Shown here piece by piece: positions 28,348-36,038 of a DNA stretch of 64,000 nucleotides (position 1 is the first letter of the stretch; each line of letters starts with the position of its first letter). The translations under genes were made by a program, and so were the position numbers. This DNA is from Herminiimonas arsenicoxydans (GTDB lineage: Bacteria > Pseudomonadota > Gammaproteobacteria > Burkholderiales > Burkholderiaceae_D), in assembly GCA_000026125.1 (NCBI GenBank), contig CU207211.1, forward strand, positions 1,922,001 through 1,986,000, given 5' to 3'. The notes beneath the pieces are model-generated. The model was not told the origin of the DNA, made no database searches, and saw only the letters and a list, made by a program, of their open reading frames with translations.

Positions 28348-29718
28348 TCATCGCGGTTCACGCAAAGCTGTTTGCGTGAACCGATTAATTGGAGACATCA
28401 GGTACTGCCATACGGTACGGCGGCCAACCACAATATCTGCAGTCGCGGTCATGCCCGGCATCAGCGGCAAACCATTGCCGGCACTTTTGATCTGCTCCGG
28501 ATCACGCGTCACTTCAATCTTGACGCGGTAATGGCGTTCGCCGCGCTCTTCCGGCACGGTATCCGCACTGATCTCGGTGACCCTGCCTTGCATCGAACCA
28601 AACACACCATAGTCATACGCTGTCACCTTGACGCGTGCAGGCTTGCCGATTGCCAGTTCAGCGCGATCAGTAGGATTGATATTGGCTTCCACCACGACTT
28701 TGTCATCGATAGGCGTCATTTCCAGTATCGGATCGCCAGGCTTGACCACGCCGCCTACGGTATTGACGAAAATGCGGTTGACCACGCCATCCATAGGCGC
28801 TTTGACTTCAGAGCGCAGGACACGATCATTGCGTGACTTCATTTCTTCAGACAAGCGCGCCAATTCGGTTTCTGCCGTCGTCAAATCCGCACGAGCTTCA
28901 GCACGGAAGCGTGAAACCCCATCCGTTACCTTGGCCTGCGCTTCAGAAATCGCTGCACGCAAACGCGGGATCATTGAACTCGCTGCATTCAGGCGGCTGC
29001 GCACATCCTGCGCACGCGATTGCGCCTGGATATCTTCCAGTTGCGAAGCAGCACTCTTCAAATACATCGCATGTACCAATTGGTACTGCTGCTGCACCAA
29101 GGCATATTCATCGGTCAGGCTTTTTTGTCGACTGATGGTTTCGTTCAACTCGGCCTGGCGCTGCGTCATCTGTTCGCGCAAGATACTTAACTCGCCATTT
29201 AACTTGGCCTGGCGTGCAGCGAATGCAGCCTGCTCGCTTTGCCCGGTCAGATCAGCCAGCATATCGGCTGGCAGGTTCAGTTGCGCGGCGCCGCTGGCTT
29301 CCGCCGTCAGGCGCGCCACGCGCGCGCGCAGGCCCAGCAACTTGATGCGACCTTCACCCTGATCCGAACTGGCCCGTACATCACGTATCGTGATCAGGAC
29401 CTGCTCCTTGCGTACCGCCGCACCTTCACGCACCACGATCGCGGAAACGATGCCGCCTTCCAGATGCTGGATGATCTGGTTATGATCCGATGGCACGATA
29501 CGTCCCTGCCCGCGCACCACCATATCGATAGGCGCGAAGTAAGCCCAAATCACCAACAGCAACAAACCTATCAACAAGGCAAGGACGAATAATTTTGGTC
29601 CCGGCATCTCGCGATAGGACTCAATCCCGCGATCCAGCACAGGCACCGCCTTGCGCGTCGCACTTTCGACGCGCTGCAAGCGATTGGCTACAAAGCTGGA
29701 TAGACGGGTGAATTTCAT
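28348..29718 (-). CDS. HlyD-family periplasmic adaptor of type I secretion
   Basis: The membrane fusion protein that bridges the ABC exporter and the TolC-like channel. It has 456 residues with a cytoplasmic N-terminus, one membrane helix (about 43-61) and a lipoyl-like half-motif (VVRGQGRIVPSDHNQIIQHL). A long alpha-helical hairpin (about 130-300) and the C-terminal barrel block (VKAPMDGVVNRIFVNTVGG) follow. It starts within the last codons of the MotB-like gene (4-nt overlap). Its own 3' end holds a perfect 13-bp inverted repeat. It is the functional counterpart of LapC/SiiD. Confidence 0.93.
   Translation of the reverse strand: MKFTRLSSFVANRLQRVESATRKAVPVLDRGIESYREMPGPKLFVLALLIGLLLLVIWAYFAPIDMVVRGQGRIVPSDHNQIIQHLEGGIVSAIVVREGAAVRKEQVLITIRDVRASSDQGEGRIKLLGLRARVARLTAEASGAAQLNLPADMLADLTGQSEQAAFAARQAKLNGELSILREQMTQRQAELNETISRQKSLTDEYALVQQQYQLVHAMYLKSAASQLEDIQAQSRAQDVRSRLNAASSMIPRLRAAISEAQAKVTDGVSRFRAEARADLTTAETELARLSEEMKSRNDRVLRSEVKAPMDGVVNRIFVNTVGGVVKPGDPILEMTPIDDKVVVEANINPTDRAELAIGKPARVKVTAYDYGVFGSMQGRVTEISADTVPEERGERHYRVKIEVTRDPEQIKSAGNGLPLMPGMTATADIVVGRRTVWQYLMSPINRFTQTALREPR
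28354..28383. repeat. Perfect 13-bp inverted repeat at the hlyD-channel gene junction
   Basis: Arms CGGTTCACGCAAA and TTTGCGTGAACCG are separated by GCTG. It covers the last codons of the HlyD-type gene and the only alternative start (GTG) of the next gene. No T-run follows on the minus strand, so it is not a classic terminator. It could be an mRNA processing or stability hairpin within the operon. Confidence 0.8.
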
Positions 29719-30497
29719 TTGGTCGACGCTGAGTATTGGATCACGACGCTCGAATCGCTTTCCGCGTTTTCATTACCCGGCACCACGCGGCTGATCACAC
29801 TGCTGGGTGCCACACCCTGGTCGATCAGATAGTTGCGCACGGCAATCGTACGGTAATAAGCGCGGCGACGACCTTCGGTATATGCCAAGGTACCGACCAC
29901 GCCAGTCACCACCAGCTTGCCCTGGCGAGTTTTGATTTTTTCAGTCCAGCCCTTGAGATTGGCTTCCAGCGCTGCCGTTGCCTTCTTGTCTAGCTCAACG
30001 CCATCGGTATCAAAATGCAGGATCATCGCATCGCTGCGACCATCGAGCTTGAGACCGGTCAACGTGTCGCTCGCGGTCGAAGTACGCGATTTTTCTATCT
30101 GGATTGCCTTGGTCGGCGCACCTTCATCGCTGCGCAAGCTACCTGGCAGTGAAGTACTGCTATTGTTCAGCTTGGCTTGCAGCAAGGCAACCTGTCCTTT
30201 CAAAGCTGCAATTTCCTTGATTTGTTCCTGGCTTTCCTGTTTGAAGCGTGCAGCATCAGGATTCTGACCGTCGTCAAGGCGGCTGATATTCGGCTGGTTC
30301 TTGGACGGTGTTGCCACCTGTTCCTGCAACTCCTTCTTTTCCATGAACTTCACGGCTTTGAATTGCGCCAGTTTTTGCGAATAATAGAACAGCGTGACGA
30401 CGAAAACAACGACGACAAAAATCATCACCAACACGACGTTGGATAGCGCGTCTACGAAGCCCGGCCAGAAATTCTGTTCTCTTCCTCCACCTTCCAT
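29715..30497 (-). CDS. MotB/SiiA-like protein with OmpA-like domain, linked to type I secretion
   Basis: A 260-residue inner membrane protein with a short cytoplasmic start, WPGFVDALSNVV and one hydrophobic helix (about 17-39). Asp16 at the membrane edge sits where MotB and SiiA carry the proton-conducting aspartate. A helical linker (about 45-112) and an OmpA/MotB-like periplasmic domain (about 155-255) follow. That domain has MILHFDTDGVELDKKA and AYYRTIAVRNYLIDQGV, but lacks the usual GHTD peptidoglycan-contact motif (it reads VTGVVGTLAY). It lies between the TolC-like gene (22 bp) and the HlyD gene (overlap). Together with the MotA-like protein it should form a stator-like channel. Function is by analogy with SiiAB. 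Confidence 0.85.
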   Translation of the reverse strand: MEGGGREQNFWPGFVDALSNVVLVMIFVVVVFVVTLFYYSQKLAQFKAVKFMEKKELQEQVATPSKNQPNISRLDDGQNPDAARFKQESQEQIKEIAALKGQVALLQAKLNNSSTSLPGSLRSDEGAPTKAIQIEKSRTSTASDTLTGLKLDGRSDAMILHFDTDGVELDKKATAALEANLKGWTEKIKTRQGKLVVTGVVGTLAYTEGRRRAYYRTIAVRNYLIDQGVAPSSVISRVVPGNENAESDSSVVIQYSASTK

Positions 30498-30519
30498 CTT
30501 TCCCCCTGGGGTTACTGCA

Positions 30520-32181
30520 TTAAGGCTGCTTCATGTCTTCCACGAAGGAAGAAGCGCGCCCGGTGTTACGCAAAATTTGATAGCTGATATCTGCCTGCAG
30601 GAACAGCAACTGTGACAACTCGACTCGCGACAGGTAAGCCTGTTGATAAGCATCAAGCACGTCCAGTAATTGCTTATTGCCGATAGCCAGTTGCTCGAGG
30701 AAAACATCTGCGACATCAGCATTGGTCTGATAAGCCTGGCGCGCAATGGTGATCCGTTTTTTGACGGCGTCCAGCGTACGGTAATTGATCTCGATTTGTT
30801 CTTTGAGCTTGCGTTCGATATCGGATGCAGTATTCGATTTTTCGACGTATTTGCTACCGATCTGTTTTTGATAGTAGTAGTCGGAACCACCATTGAGCAG
30901 GTTCATGTTCATCACAAACATGTAGCGGCGATCCGTCGTCAGCCGACCATCACCGCCGGCGTTATCGGTTCTTGCCTGCGACATTTCTATCGAAAAGTTG
31001 GGCGAAAAACGCGAACGTGCCGATTTCAACTCTTCGTTCGCAGCCGCAGCATCCAGGCGGGCAGCTCGCACCGCCGGATTGTTTTCGTAAATCTGCTCCA
31101 GCGCGAGGCGTGAAGAAGTCGGCACGATAGGCATCATCTTCGAAGGGATGCCGAGTTGCTGCGAGCGTACACCTGTCAATTGCGCCAAAGTCACCATCGC
31201 ACTTTCTAGCACGCCTTCGGCTTCAATCATCGTCGATCGTGCGGTCAACGCACGACCACGCACCCGCTCGAAATCAACCTTGCTGGCACCACCGCCCTGC
31301 AAGCGCTTGTTCATGTATTCCTGCAACGTATCCATACGCTCAGTGTAGCTACGTGCAAATGTCAATCCGACATAGCTACGCAACAAATCGTAGTAAGCCT
31401 TGATGGTTGTGTAGTAAAGCGCTTCGCGTGCATCTTCCTTGCGCAGGTCGGCAGCATTCGCGAGCGAAGCCTGCTTGCGGTATTCAAAGTAAGAAGCCGG
31501 GGCGAAGAGCGGCTGCCGCAGGATGACGCTGTTATCCCAACGGATATGCGTATCGCTACTCAAAGCCCGACCGGTGTTCTGATTGATAATCGAAGCTGGT
31601 GCCGAGTATTCGCGGCCACGCTGAGCGCGCACATCCAGGGTTGGTCCGAGCTGACCCAGTGCAGCATTCTTGCCGTAGACCGCTCCTTCGGCCACCGCAC
31701 TCGCGGCCGCATAGCTGTAGCTGTTTTGCAGCGTACGTGCCAGCGCCTCTTCCAGCGACAACATGTTTTGCAATGGACCATCGCTCAGTGCAGCAATGCC
31801 ATCCGGCAAAGGCACAGCGGGACTGGAAAAAGTTTTATCTGACTGACGCAGCAACTGCAGGATTTCGTCATCGCGCGAACCATCCGCCTGAACATTTTCA
31901 GATGCCTTGGCGGCGTTGGTATTTTCGTTTTTTGTTCGCTTGGGTACGTCGGAAGGCAAACGCAGGGCCGGCGGTGTCGCCACAGGTGCCAACTCTACAC
32001 TCGGCGTCGGTGTCTGGCGTGGTATGTCTTGCGTGAAAGGTTGCTCACCTGCACCAGGACGGGAGCGGAACAGATTCGATTGGGCAAGAGCATCTGAAGC
32101 AGACGGAGCAGCCAATGCCAACTGCGATGCAATTAGAAATGGAATACTTGAGATAAGTCTGTATTTCAATGTACTTGTCAT
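30520..32181 (-). CDS. TolC-like outer membrane efflux protein
   Basis: The outer membrane exit channel of the exporter. The 553 residues begin with a signal peptide (ISSIPFLIASQLALA, cleavage before APS). A Pro-rich linker of about 100 residues comes next, then two outer membrane efflux protein repeats (about 155-340 and 350-545) with LEEALARTLQNSYSYAAASA and NPAVRAARLDAAAANEELKS at their starts. It is the first gene of the six-gene operon, preceded by a 386-bp AT-rich control region. It corresponds to SiiC or LapE in role. Confidence 0.9.
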   Translation of the reverse strand: MTSTLKYRLISSIPFLIASQLALAAPSASDALAQSNLFRSRPGAGEQPFTQDIPRQTPTPSVELAPVATPPALRLPSDVPKRTKNENTNAAKASENVQADGSRDDEILQLLRQSDKTFSSPAVPLPDGIAALSDGPLQNMLSLEEALARTLQNSYSYAAASAVAEGAVYGKNAALGQLGPTLDVRAQRGREYSAPASIINQNTGRALSSDTHIRWDNSVILRQPLFAPASYFEYRKQASLANAADLRKEDAREALYYTTIKAYYDLLRSYVGLTFARSYTERMDTLQEYMNKRLQGGGASKVDFERVRGRALTARSTMIEAEGVLESAMVTLAQLTGVRSQQLGIPSKMMPIVPTSSRLALEQIYENNPAVRAARLDAAAANEELKSARSRFSPNFSIEMSQARTDNAGGDGRLTTDRRYMFVMNMNLLNGGSDYYYQKQIGSKYVEKSNTASDIERKLKEQIEINYRTLDAVKKRITIARQAYQTNADVADVFLEQLAIGNKQLLDVLDAYQQAYLSRVELSQLLFLQADISYQILRNTGRASSFVEDMKQP

Positions 32182-32299
32182 TTAACAACTGCCGATCAAG
32201 GCCGCCAACCGGCGATTGTGCTGCAAAAAAATGCAGGTAAAGCATCTTGCACTGGGAATGCGCTTAAACACATATTTTTATTATTTATGTGTGGAAACC

Positions 32300-32305
32300 A
32301 TTATA
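32300..32305 (-). promoter_or_regulatory. -10 hexamer candidate for the secretion operon
   Basis: TATAAT on the minus strand about 119 nt before the TolC-like ATG; a second copy lies at 32403-32408. Neither has a good -35. Confidence 0.3.
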
Positions 32306-32352
32306 GGGAACTTATCCCTGAACCGGGCAGCGAAAACGCAATAAGTTGTAGG

Positions 32353-32397
32353 TTAACAATTGTAAATTTGAACAATAAGCCATTGATTTAACAATTG
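32353..32397. repeat. Direct repeats TTAACAATTG
   Basis: Two exact copies of TTAACAATTG at 32353-32362 and 32388-32397, 35 bp apart, each containing the palindrome CAATTG. Confidence 0.5.
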
Positions 32398-32533
32398 TTT
32401 TCATTATAGGCAAAGCTTCAATTTTGAAAGTCACCGCAAGGAATCGCATTGCTCAGTGAATTAATTGCATTGCAGAAATTATTACTGAATAAATCGAGGA
32501 AATATGAGGAAGTTGTCTTGATATAAGCAATTG

Positions 32534-32549
32534 ATTTCCATGTGGAAAT
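32534..32549. promoter_or_regulatory. Operator candidate, palindrome 1 (secretion operon)
   Basis: ATTTCC-ATGT-GGAAAT, a perfect inverted repeat. The identical arm and spacing design occurs again 3 bp away and upstream of mshG. Confidence 0.6.
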
Positions 32550-32552
32550 ATT

Positions 32553-32568
32553 ATTTCCAACTGGAAAT
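32553..32568. promoter_or_regulatory. Operator candidate, palindrome 2 (secretion operon)
   Basis: ATTTCC-AACT-GGAAAT, the second perfect copy. The centres of the two are 19 bp apart. It touches the last base of the yaaA stop codon. Confidence 0.6.
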
Positions 32569-33344
32569 TATACTGATACCTTCCTCCTGAACATCCAGGT
32601 CGTTTCATTTGACGCACCTGCATCAAATTCATAACCGTCTACATCAAAAGATTTCAGGTCTGTTGGCCGGGTTACACCCTCGGTTGCGGCGTATCTTGCC
32701 ATCAGACCGCGCGCCCTTTTTGCGTAGAAAGAAATGATTTTGTACTGCCCGTTTTTCCAGTCCTGGAACACCGGGGTAATCACGGGCGCTTTCAATAATG
32801 TCGGCTTGACGACCTTGAAATATTCTTCGGATGCCAGGTTCACCAACGCTTCTGACTGCTGCTCGGCGATACGCTGATTCAGTTTATCCGTGACAGTATT
32901 TCCCCAAAACGCATACAAATCCTTGCCAGCCGGATTGGCCAACCTGGTTCCCATTTCCAATCGGTATGGTTGCATCAGGTCGAGCGGACGCAATACGCCG
33001 TACAAGCCGGATAGAATACGGATATGCGATTGCGCATAAGCCAGTTGTTTCGCATTCAGGCTGGCGGCATCCAGGCCTTCATACACATCGCCATTGAAAG
33101 CCAGCATCGCCTGCTTGGAATTTTTCAACGTGAATTTCGGCGACCATGCAGCGTAGCGATTCGCATTGAGCGTCGCCAGCTGATCGGAGATACGCATCAG
33201 GCTGCCGATGCGATCCGGTGCGAACTCCCGCAGAATCTCAATCAATTCCGCAGATCGCTTGATGAAATCAGGTTTGGTACTAATCTCTGTATTGGCAGGT
33301 GTTTCATAATCGAGTGTTTTGGCAGGCGATAAAACAATAAGCAT
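32568..33344 (-). CDS. yaaA: YaaA-family peroxide stress protein
   Basis: YaaA proteins limit free iron and DNA damage during peroxide stress and can bind unusual DNA structures. The 258-residue protein begins [16 protein letters not shown], the family signature. It contains [36 protein letters not shown] and [13 protein letters not shown], all family blocks. The frame is open 201 nt further upstream, but that stretch overlaps the divergent PIN gene and lacks family resemblance, so ATG 33344 is chosen. The gene ends inside the second palindrome upstream of the secretion operon. Confidence 0.93.
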   Translation of the reverse strand: MLIVLSPAKTLDYETPANTEISTKPDFIKRSAELIEILREFAPDRIGSLMRISDQLATLNANRYAAWSPKFTLKNSKQAMLAFNGDVYEGLDAASLNAKQLAYAQSHIRILSGLYGVLRPLDLMQPYRLEMGTRLANPAGKDLYAFWGNTVTDKLNQRIAEQQSEALVNLASEEYFKVVKPTLLKAPVITPVFQDWKNGQYKIISFYAKRARGLMARYAATEGVTRPTDLKSFDVDGYEFDAGASNETTWMFRRKVSV

Positions 33345-33387
33345 GTATAGTTCCGACGAAATAATTTTGCCTATGATACCCAAGATA

Positions 33388-33858
33388 ATGAATTCAAAAC
33401 TGGTGACGCGCATCGTGCTCGATACAAATGTTTGCCTGGATCTTTTTGTCTTCCGTGATCCGCGCTGGACGCGCCTGCATGCAGCGTTGAAAGATGGCAG
33501 TGTCGAAGCGATCACGCGCGACGACTGCCGAATGGAATGGAGCATAGTGCTGCGCTACCCACATCTGAAACTGGACGATACCGCACGTCTCCAGATAGCT
33601 GAAGAATTCGATGCATTGATACGTTGCACTGCCATGCCTGGACTGGATACAGAGGCGGCAAAGCTGCCGATCTGCAAGGATAAAGACGATCAGAAATTTC
33701 TGGAATTGTCGCGCGATATCAATGCCGATGTCTTGATTACCAAGGACAAGGCGCTATTGAAGCTTGCCAGAAAAACCCGGCGCGATGGCCTGTTCGCCAT
33801 CATGACGCCGGAAGCGTGGACACTGGAAACTTCGGCCTTGCCGCAAACGACAGAATGA
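33388..33858 (+). CDS. PIN-domain protein, putative ribonuclease
   Basis: A 156-residue PIN-domain protein. The first acidic motif is [12 protein letters not shown], followed by a glutamate region ([11 protein letters not shown]) and [27 protein letters not shown], cut here into DDQKF and ADVLITKD as the later acidic motifs. This pattern fits Mg-dependent ribonucleases, often the toxins of toxin-antitoxin pairs (COG1569/COG2402 type). No antitoxin-sized gene is next to it: yaaA is divergent 43 bp away and mshN is convergent. The start could also be ATG 33376. Toxin activity is not shown. Confidence 0.75.
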   Translation: MNSKLVTRIVLDTNVCLDLFVFRDPRWTRLHAALKDGSVEAITRDDCRMEWSIVLRYPHLKLDDTARLQIAEEFDALIRCTAMPGLDTEAAKLPICKDKDDQKFLELSRDINADVLITKDKALLKLARKTRRDGLFAIMTPEAWTLETSALPQTTE

Positions 33859-33945
33859 TTGTTTCTGCAACAGGCCGCAACATGAAGGCGACTGGCAGTC
33901 GTCCATTATTCAGCACTTACGCAAAATAAAATCTGCGATAGAACA

Positions 33946-35139
33946 TCATGGTGCCAGCTGCTTCAATTTCTGTTCGACGAAAGCCTGCAAATCGGCCGTC
34001 AATGTGGCGCTCTCGCGTGCACGGATAAAGGCTTCGCGTGCCTCGGCAGCACGATTCTCCGCCTGCAGGGAAATTCCCATACCCATCCACCATAAACCGT
34101 TTTGCGGCATCTTGCGTACGGCGGCCAGGTATTGTTCCACTGCTTCCTTGTGGCGGCCTTCGCGCTGCAGCAAGGCCGCCAGAAATGCCTGGTATTCCGC
34201 CCTGTCCTGCGCATAAGGCAAGGTGCGTTGCAAGGTGTTGATCGCCGTCTGCTGCTCGCCTTTTTCAACTTGCAAGCGCGCCAGTATCATGGCAAAGCCG
34301 GCTTGTTTGGTATCGAGATTCAAACCCTCTTGCGCACGACGTGCAGCCTCGTCCTGCCGCTTGTTGTTGATCAATAGCGCAATCAATGTTTGCCGCGCAC
34401 CTGCATTTTGTGCATCGGATTGCAGCGCCTGTTCGAGCAGACTGATCGCTTCGGTGACACGTCCCTGCTGCATCAATCCGGTCGCCTTGCGATAATCGTT
34501 TTCAGAACGCTGCGGCGGCGTCAGCTCCTTGATTTGCTTGCTCAACATGGCAGACGCATCCGATACTGCAGTCTTGTCCTGTGTGGGCTGCCTGCTCGCT
34601 GTCTGGTTGCCGGAGTCGCGCGCAGATGGCTGTGCATCAGGCATCGCCTTTATTTTTTCTGCAGCAGGTTTGCTGACTGCGGGCGATGCAGCAGGCAGGG
34701 CAATATTTAACTGGCTGTTGCCGGCTTTGCCAGCAGACTGGTTACCGGCGCTGGTATCGGCAGCCGTATCCGCTACGACCAACGATCGGGTTTCGCTGCC
34801 TGCCTGCGCGGCAGGTATAGCGGACACATCAGGCACAACCGCTTCGGACATGATCGTCAAATCCGGCTCAAGCTTCAATGCCAATTCAGGTGGTACAGGC
34901 GTTGGCACCGGTGCAACGACAATGCTTGCCGGCGCAGTCTGGGCAGGCGGTGCCGGACGCAGCCATAACCACAGCAGCACACCACCCAGCAATAGTGTCG
35001 ATATTCCTGCTGCAATCCATCCGGCATGGCTTTTTCTTTCCTGCGGCACCGCCCGCACCTGCCCCGCCATATTGCCGCCGACAACGCCATCCGCATGACG
35101 CTGCTCCAGATCCTGCAACATCTGATTAATAATACTCAT
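33946..35139 (-). CDS. mshN: MSHA biogenesis protein MshN (TPR protein)
   Basis: A 397-residue inner membrane protein that begins MSIINQMLQDLEQRHADG, the MshN signature. It has one membrane helix (about 39-60) and a long Ala/Pro/Ser-rich periplasmic linker to about 200. Tetratricopeptide repeats follow (DYRKATGLMQQGRVTEAISL, then QTLIALLINNKRQDEAARRA). MshN is thought to help assemble the pilus machine at the cell envelope. It overlaps mshM by 4 nt (ATGA) and is the last gene of the mshI-to-mshN unit. Confidence 0.88.
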   Translation of the reverse strand: MSIINQMLQDLEQRHADGVVGGNMAGQVRAVPQERKSHAGWIAAGISTLLLGGVLLWLWLRPAPPAQTAPASIVVAPVPTPVPPELALKLEPDLTIMSEAVVPDVSAIPAAQAGSETRSLVVADTAADTSAGNQSAGKAGNSQLNIALPAASPAVSKPAAEKIKAMPDAQPSARDSGNQTASRQPTQDKTAVSDASAMLSKQIKELTPPQRSENDYRKATGLMQQGRVTEAISLLEQALQSDAQNAGARQTLIALLINNKRQDEAARRAQEGLNLDTKQAGFAMILARLQVEKGEQQTAINTLQRTLPYAQDRAEYQAFLAALLQREGRHKEAVEQYLAAVRKMPQNGLWWMGMGISLQAENRAAEAREAFIRARESATLTADLQAFVEQKLKQLAP

Positions 35140-36029
35140 CGCAAATAAATCCAGGCCATGCCCGACAGGGCAATCAAAAATCCGCCGCCAGCCAGCCAGA
35201 GTACAGGCGGCAACATTCGGCGCGCCGCTTCAGTATCTTTTGCCGCAGCACGAATATGCTGGGCGCGCACTTGTTGCCGGCCTTCTCCGTACGCCAGCAT
35301 CAAGGCCTTGTGCGCAAGAATATTCGCCAGTCGCGGTATACCGCCGCTGGCTTTATGCAAGGCATGTATCGCATCGCGCGCCAGTAGGCGGCTGCCGGAA
35401 AACCCGGCGACATTCAGGCGGTGTACGATATAAAAATCCAGATCGTCGCGCGACAAGGGACTGAGACGATAGTGGAAGGTAATGCGTTGCGTGAGCTGCC
35501 GGATCGCAGCCTGCTGCAATTTGACATCCAGCTCAGGCTGGCCGAAGAGGACGATTTGCAGCAGCTTGCGTTTTTCCGTTTCAAGATTCGTCAACAGGCG
35601 CAAGGCTTCCAGGCTTTCCAGCGGCATTGCCTGTGCTTCGTCGAGACACAGCAACACGCGCTTGCCTTCGCGCGCCAGTACCAGCAAACGGTGATTGATC
35701 GCCTTCAGCAATTGATGCTGTTCGACTTCTTCTTCCAGTTCGATTTCCAGCTCATCCGCCAGCGCCAGCATCAGGCTGCGCGGTTCAAGGTAGGGGTTCG
35801 GAATATAGGCGGTGACAAAACTATCGTCGAGCGAGGCCAGAAATTTCCGGCACAGCAGCGTCTTGCCGGTGCCGACCTCACCGGTAATCTTGATGAAACC
35901 TTCGCCGCTTTTTGCCGCGATCAGCAAGGTGTTCAACGCCTGCTGATAATTCGGGCAGGCGAAAAAATAACTGGTGTCGGGTGTAATACCGAAAGGTAAT
36001 TCGCGCAAACCAAAGTGATGCTTGTACAT
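35136..36029 (-). CDS. mshM: MSHA biogenesis protein MshM (ExeA-like AAA ATPase)
   Basis: A 297-residue AAA-type ATPase of the ExeA/GspA family. The N-terminus MYKHHFGLRELPFGITPD is the usual signature. Walker A GEVGTGKT is at residues 50-57 and Walker B VLLCLDEAQ at about 125-133. A C-terminal membrane helix (VLWLAGGGFLIALSGMAWIY) anchors it. Relatives help insert or position the secretin. It lies between mshL (9 bp) and mshN (overlap). Confidence 0.9.
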   Translation of the reverse strand: MYKHHFGLRELPFGITPDTSYFFACPNYQQALNTLLIAAKSGEGFIKITGEVGTGKTLLCRKFLASLDDSFVTAYIPNPYLEPRSLMLALADELEIELEEEVEQHQLLKAINHRLLVLAREGKRVLLCLDEAQAMPLESLEALRLLTNLETEKRKLLQIVLFGQPELDVKLQQAAIRQLTQRITFHYRLSPLSRDDLDFYIVHRLNVAGFSGSRLLARDAIHALHKASGGIPRLANILAHKALMLAYGEGRQQVRAQHIRAAAKDTEAARRMLPPVLWLAGGGFLIALSGMAWIYLR

Positions 36030-36038
36030 TGCGCCCCG

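Larger units (their letters stand above)
32182..32567. other. AT-rich control region upstream of the adhesin secretion operon
   Basis: This 386-bp region has much lower GC than its surroundings. On the minus strand it holds two TATAAT hexamers (32300-32305 and 32403-32408). It also has direct repeats of TTAACAATTG (32353 and 32388) and two 16-bp palindromes at its far end. No coding frame is convincing. It is probably the promoter and regulator-binding region of the TolC-like gene. Confidence 0.6.
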
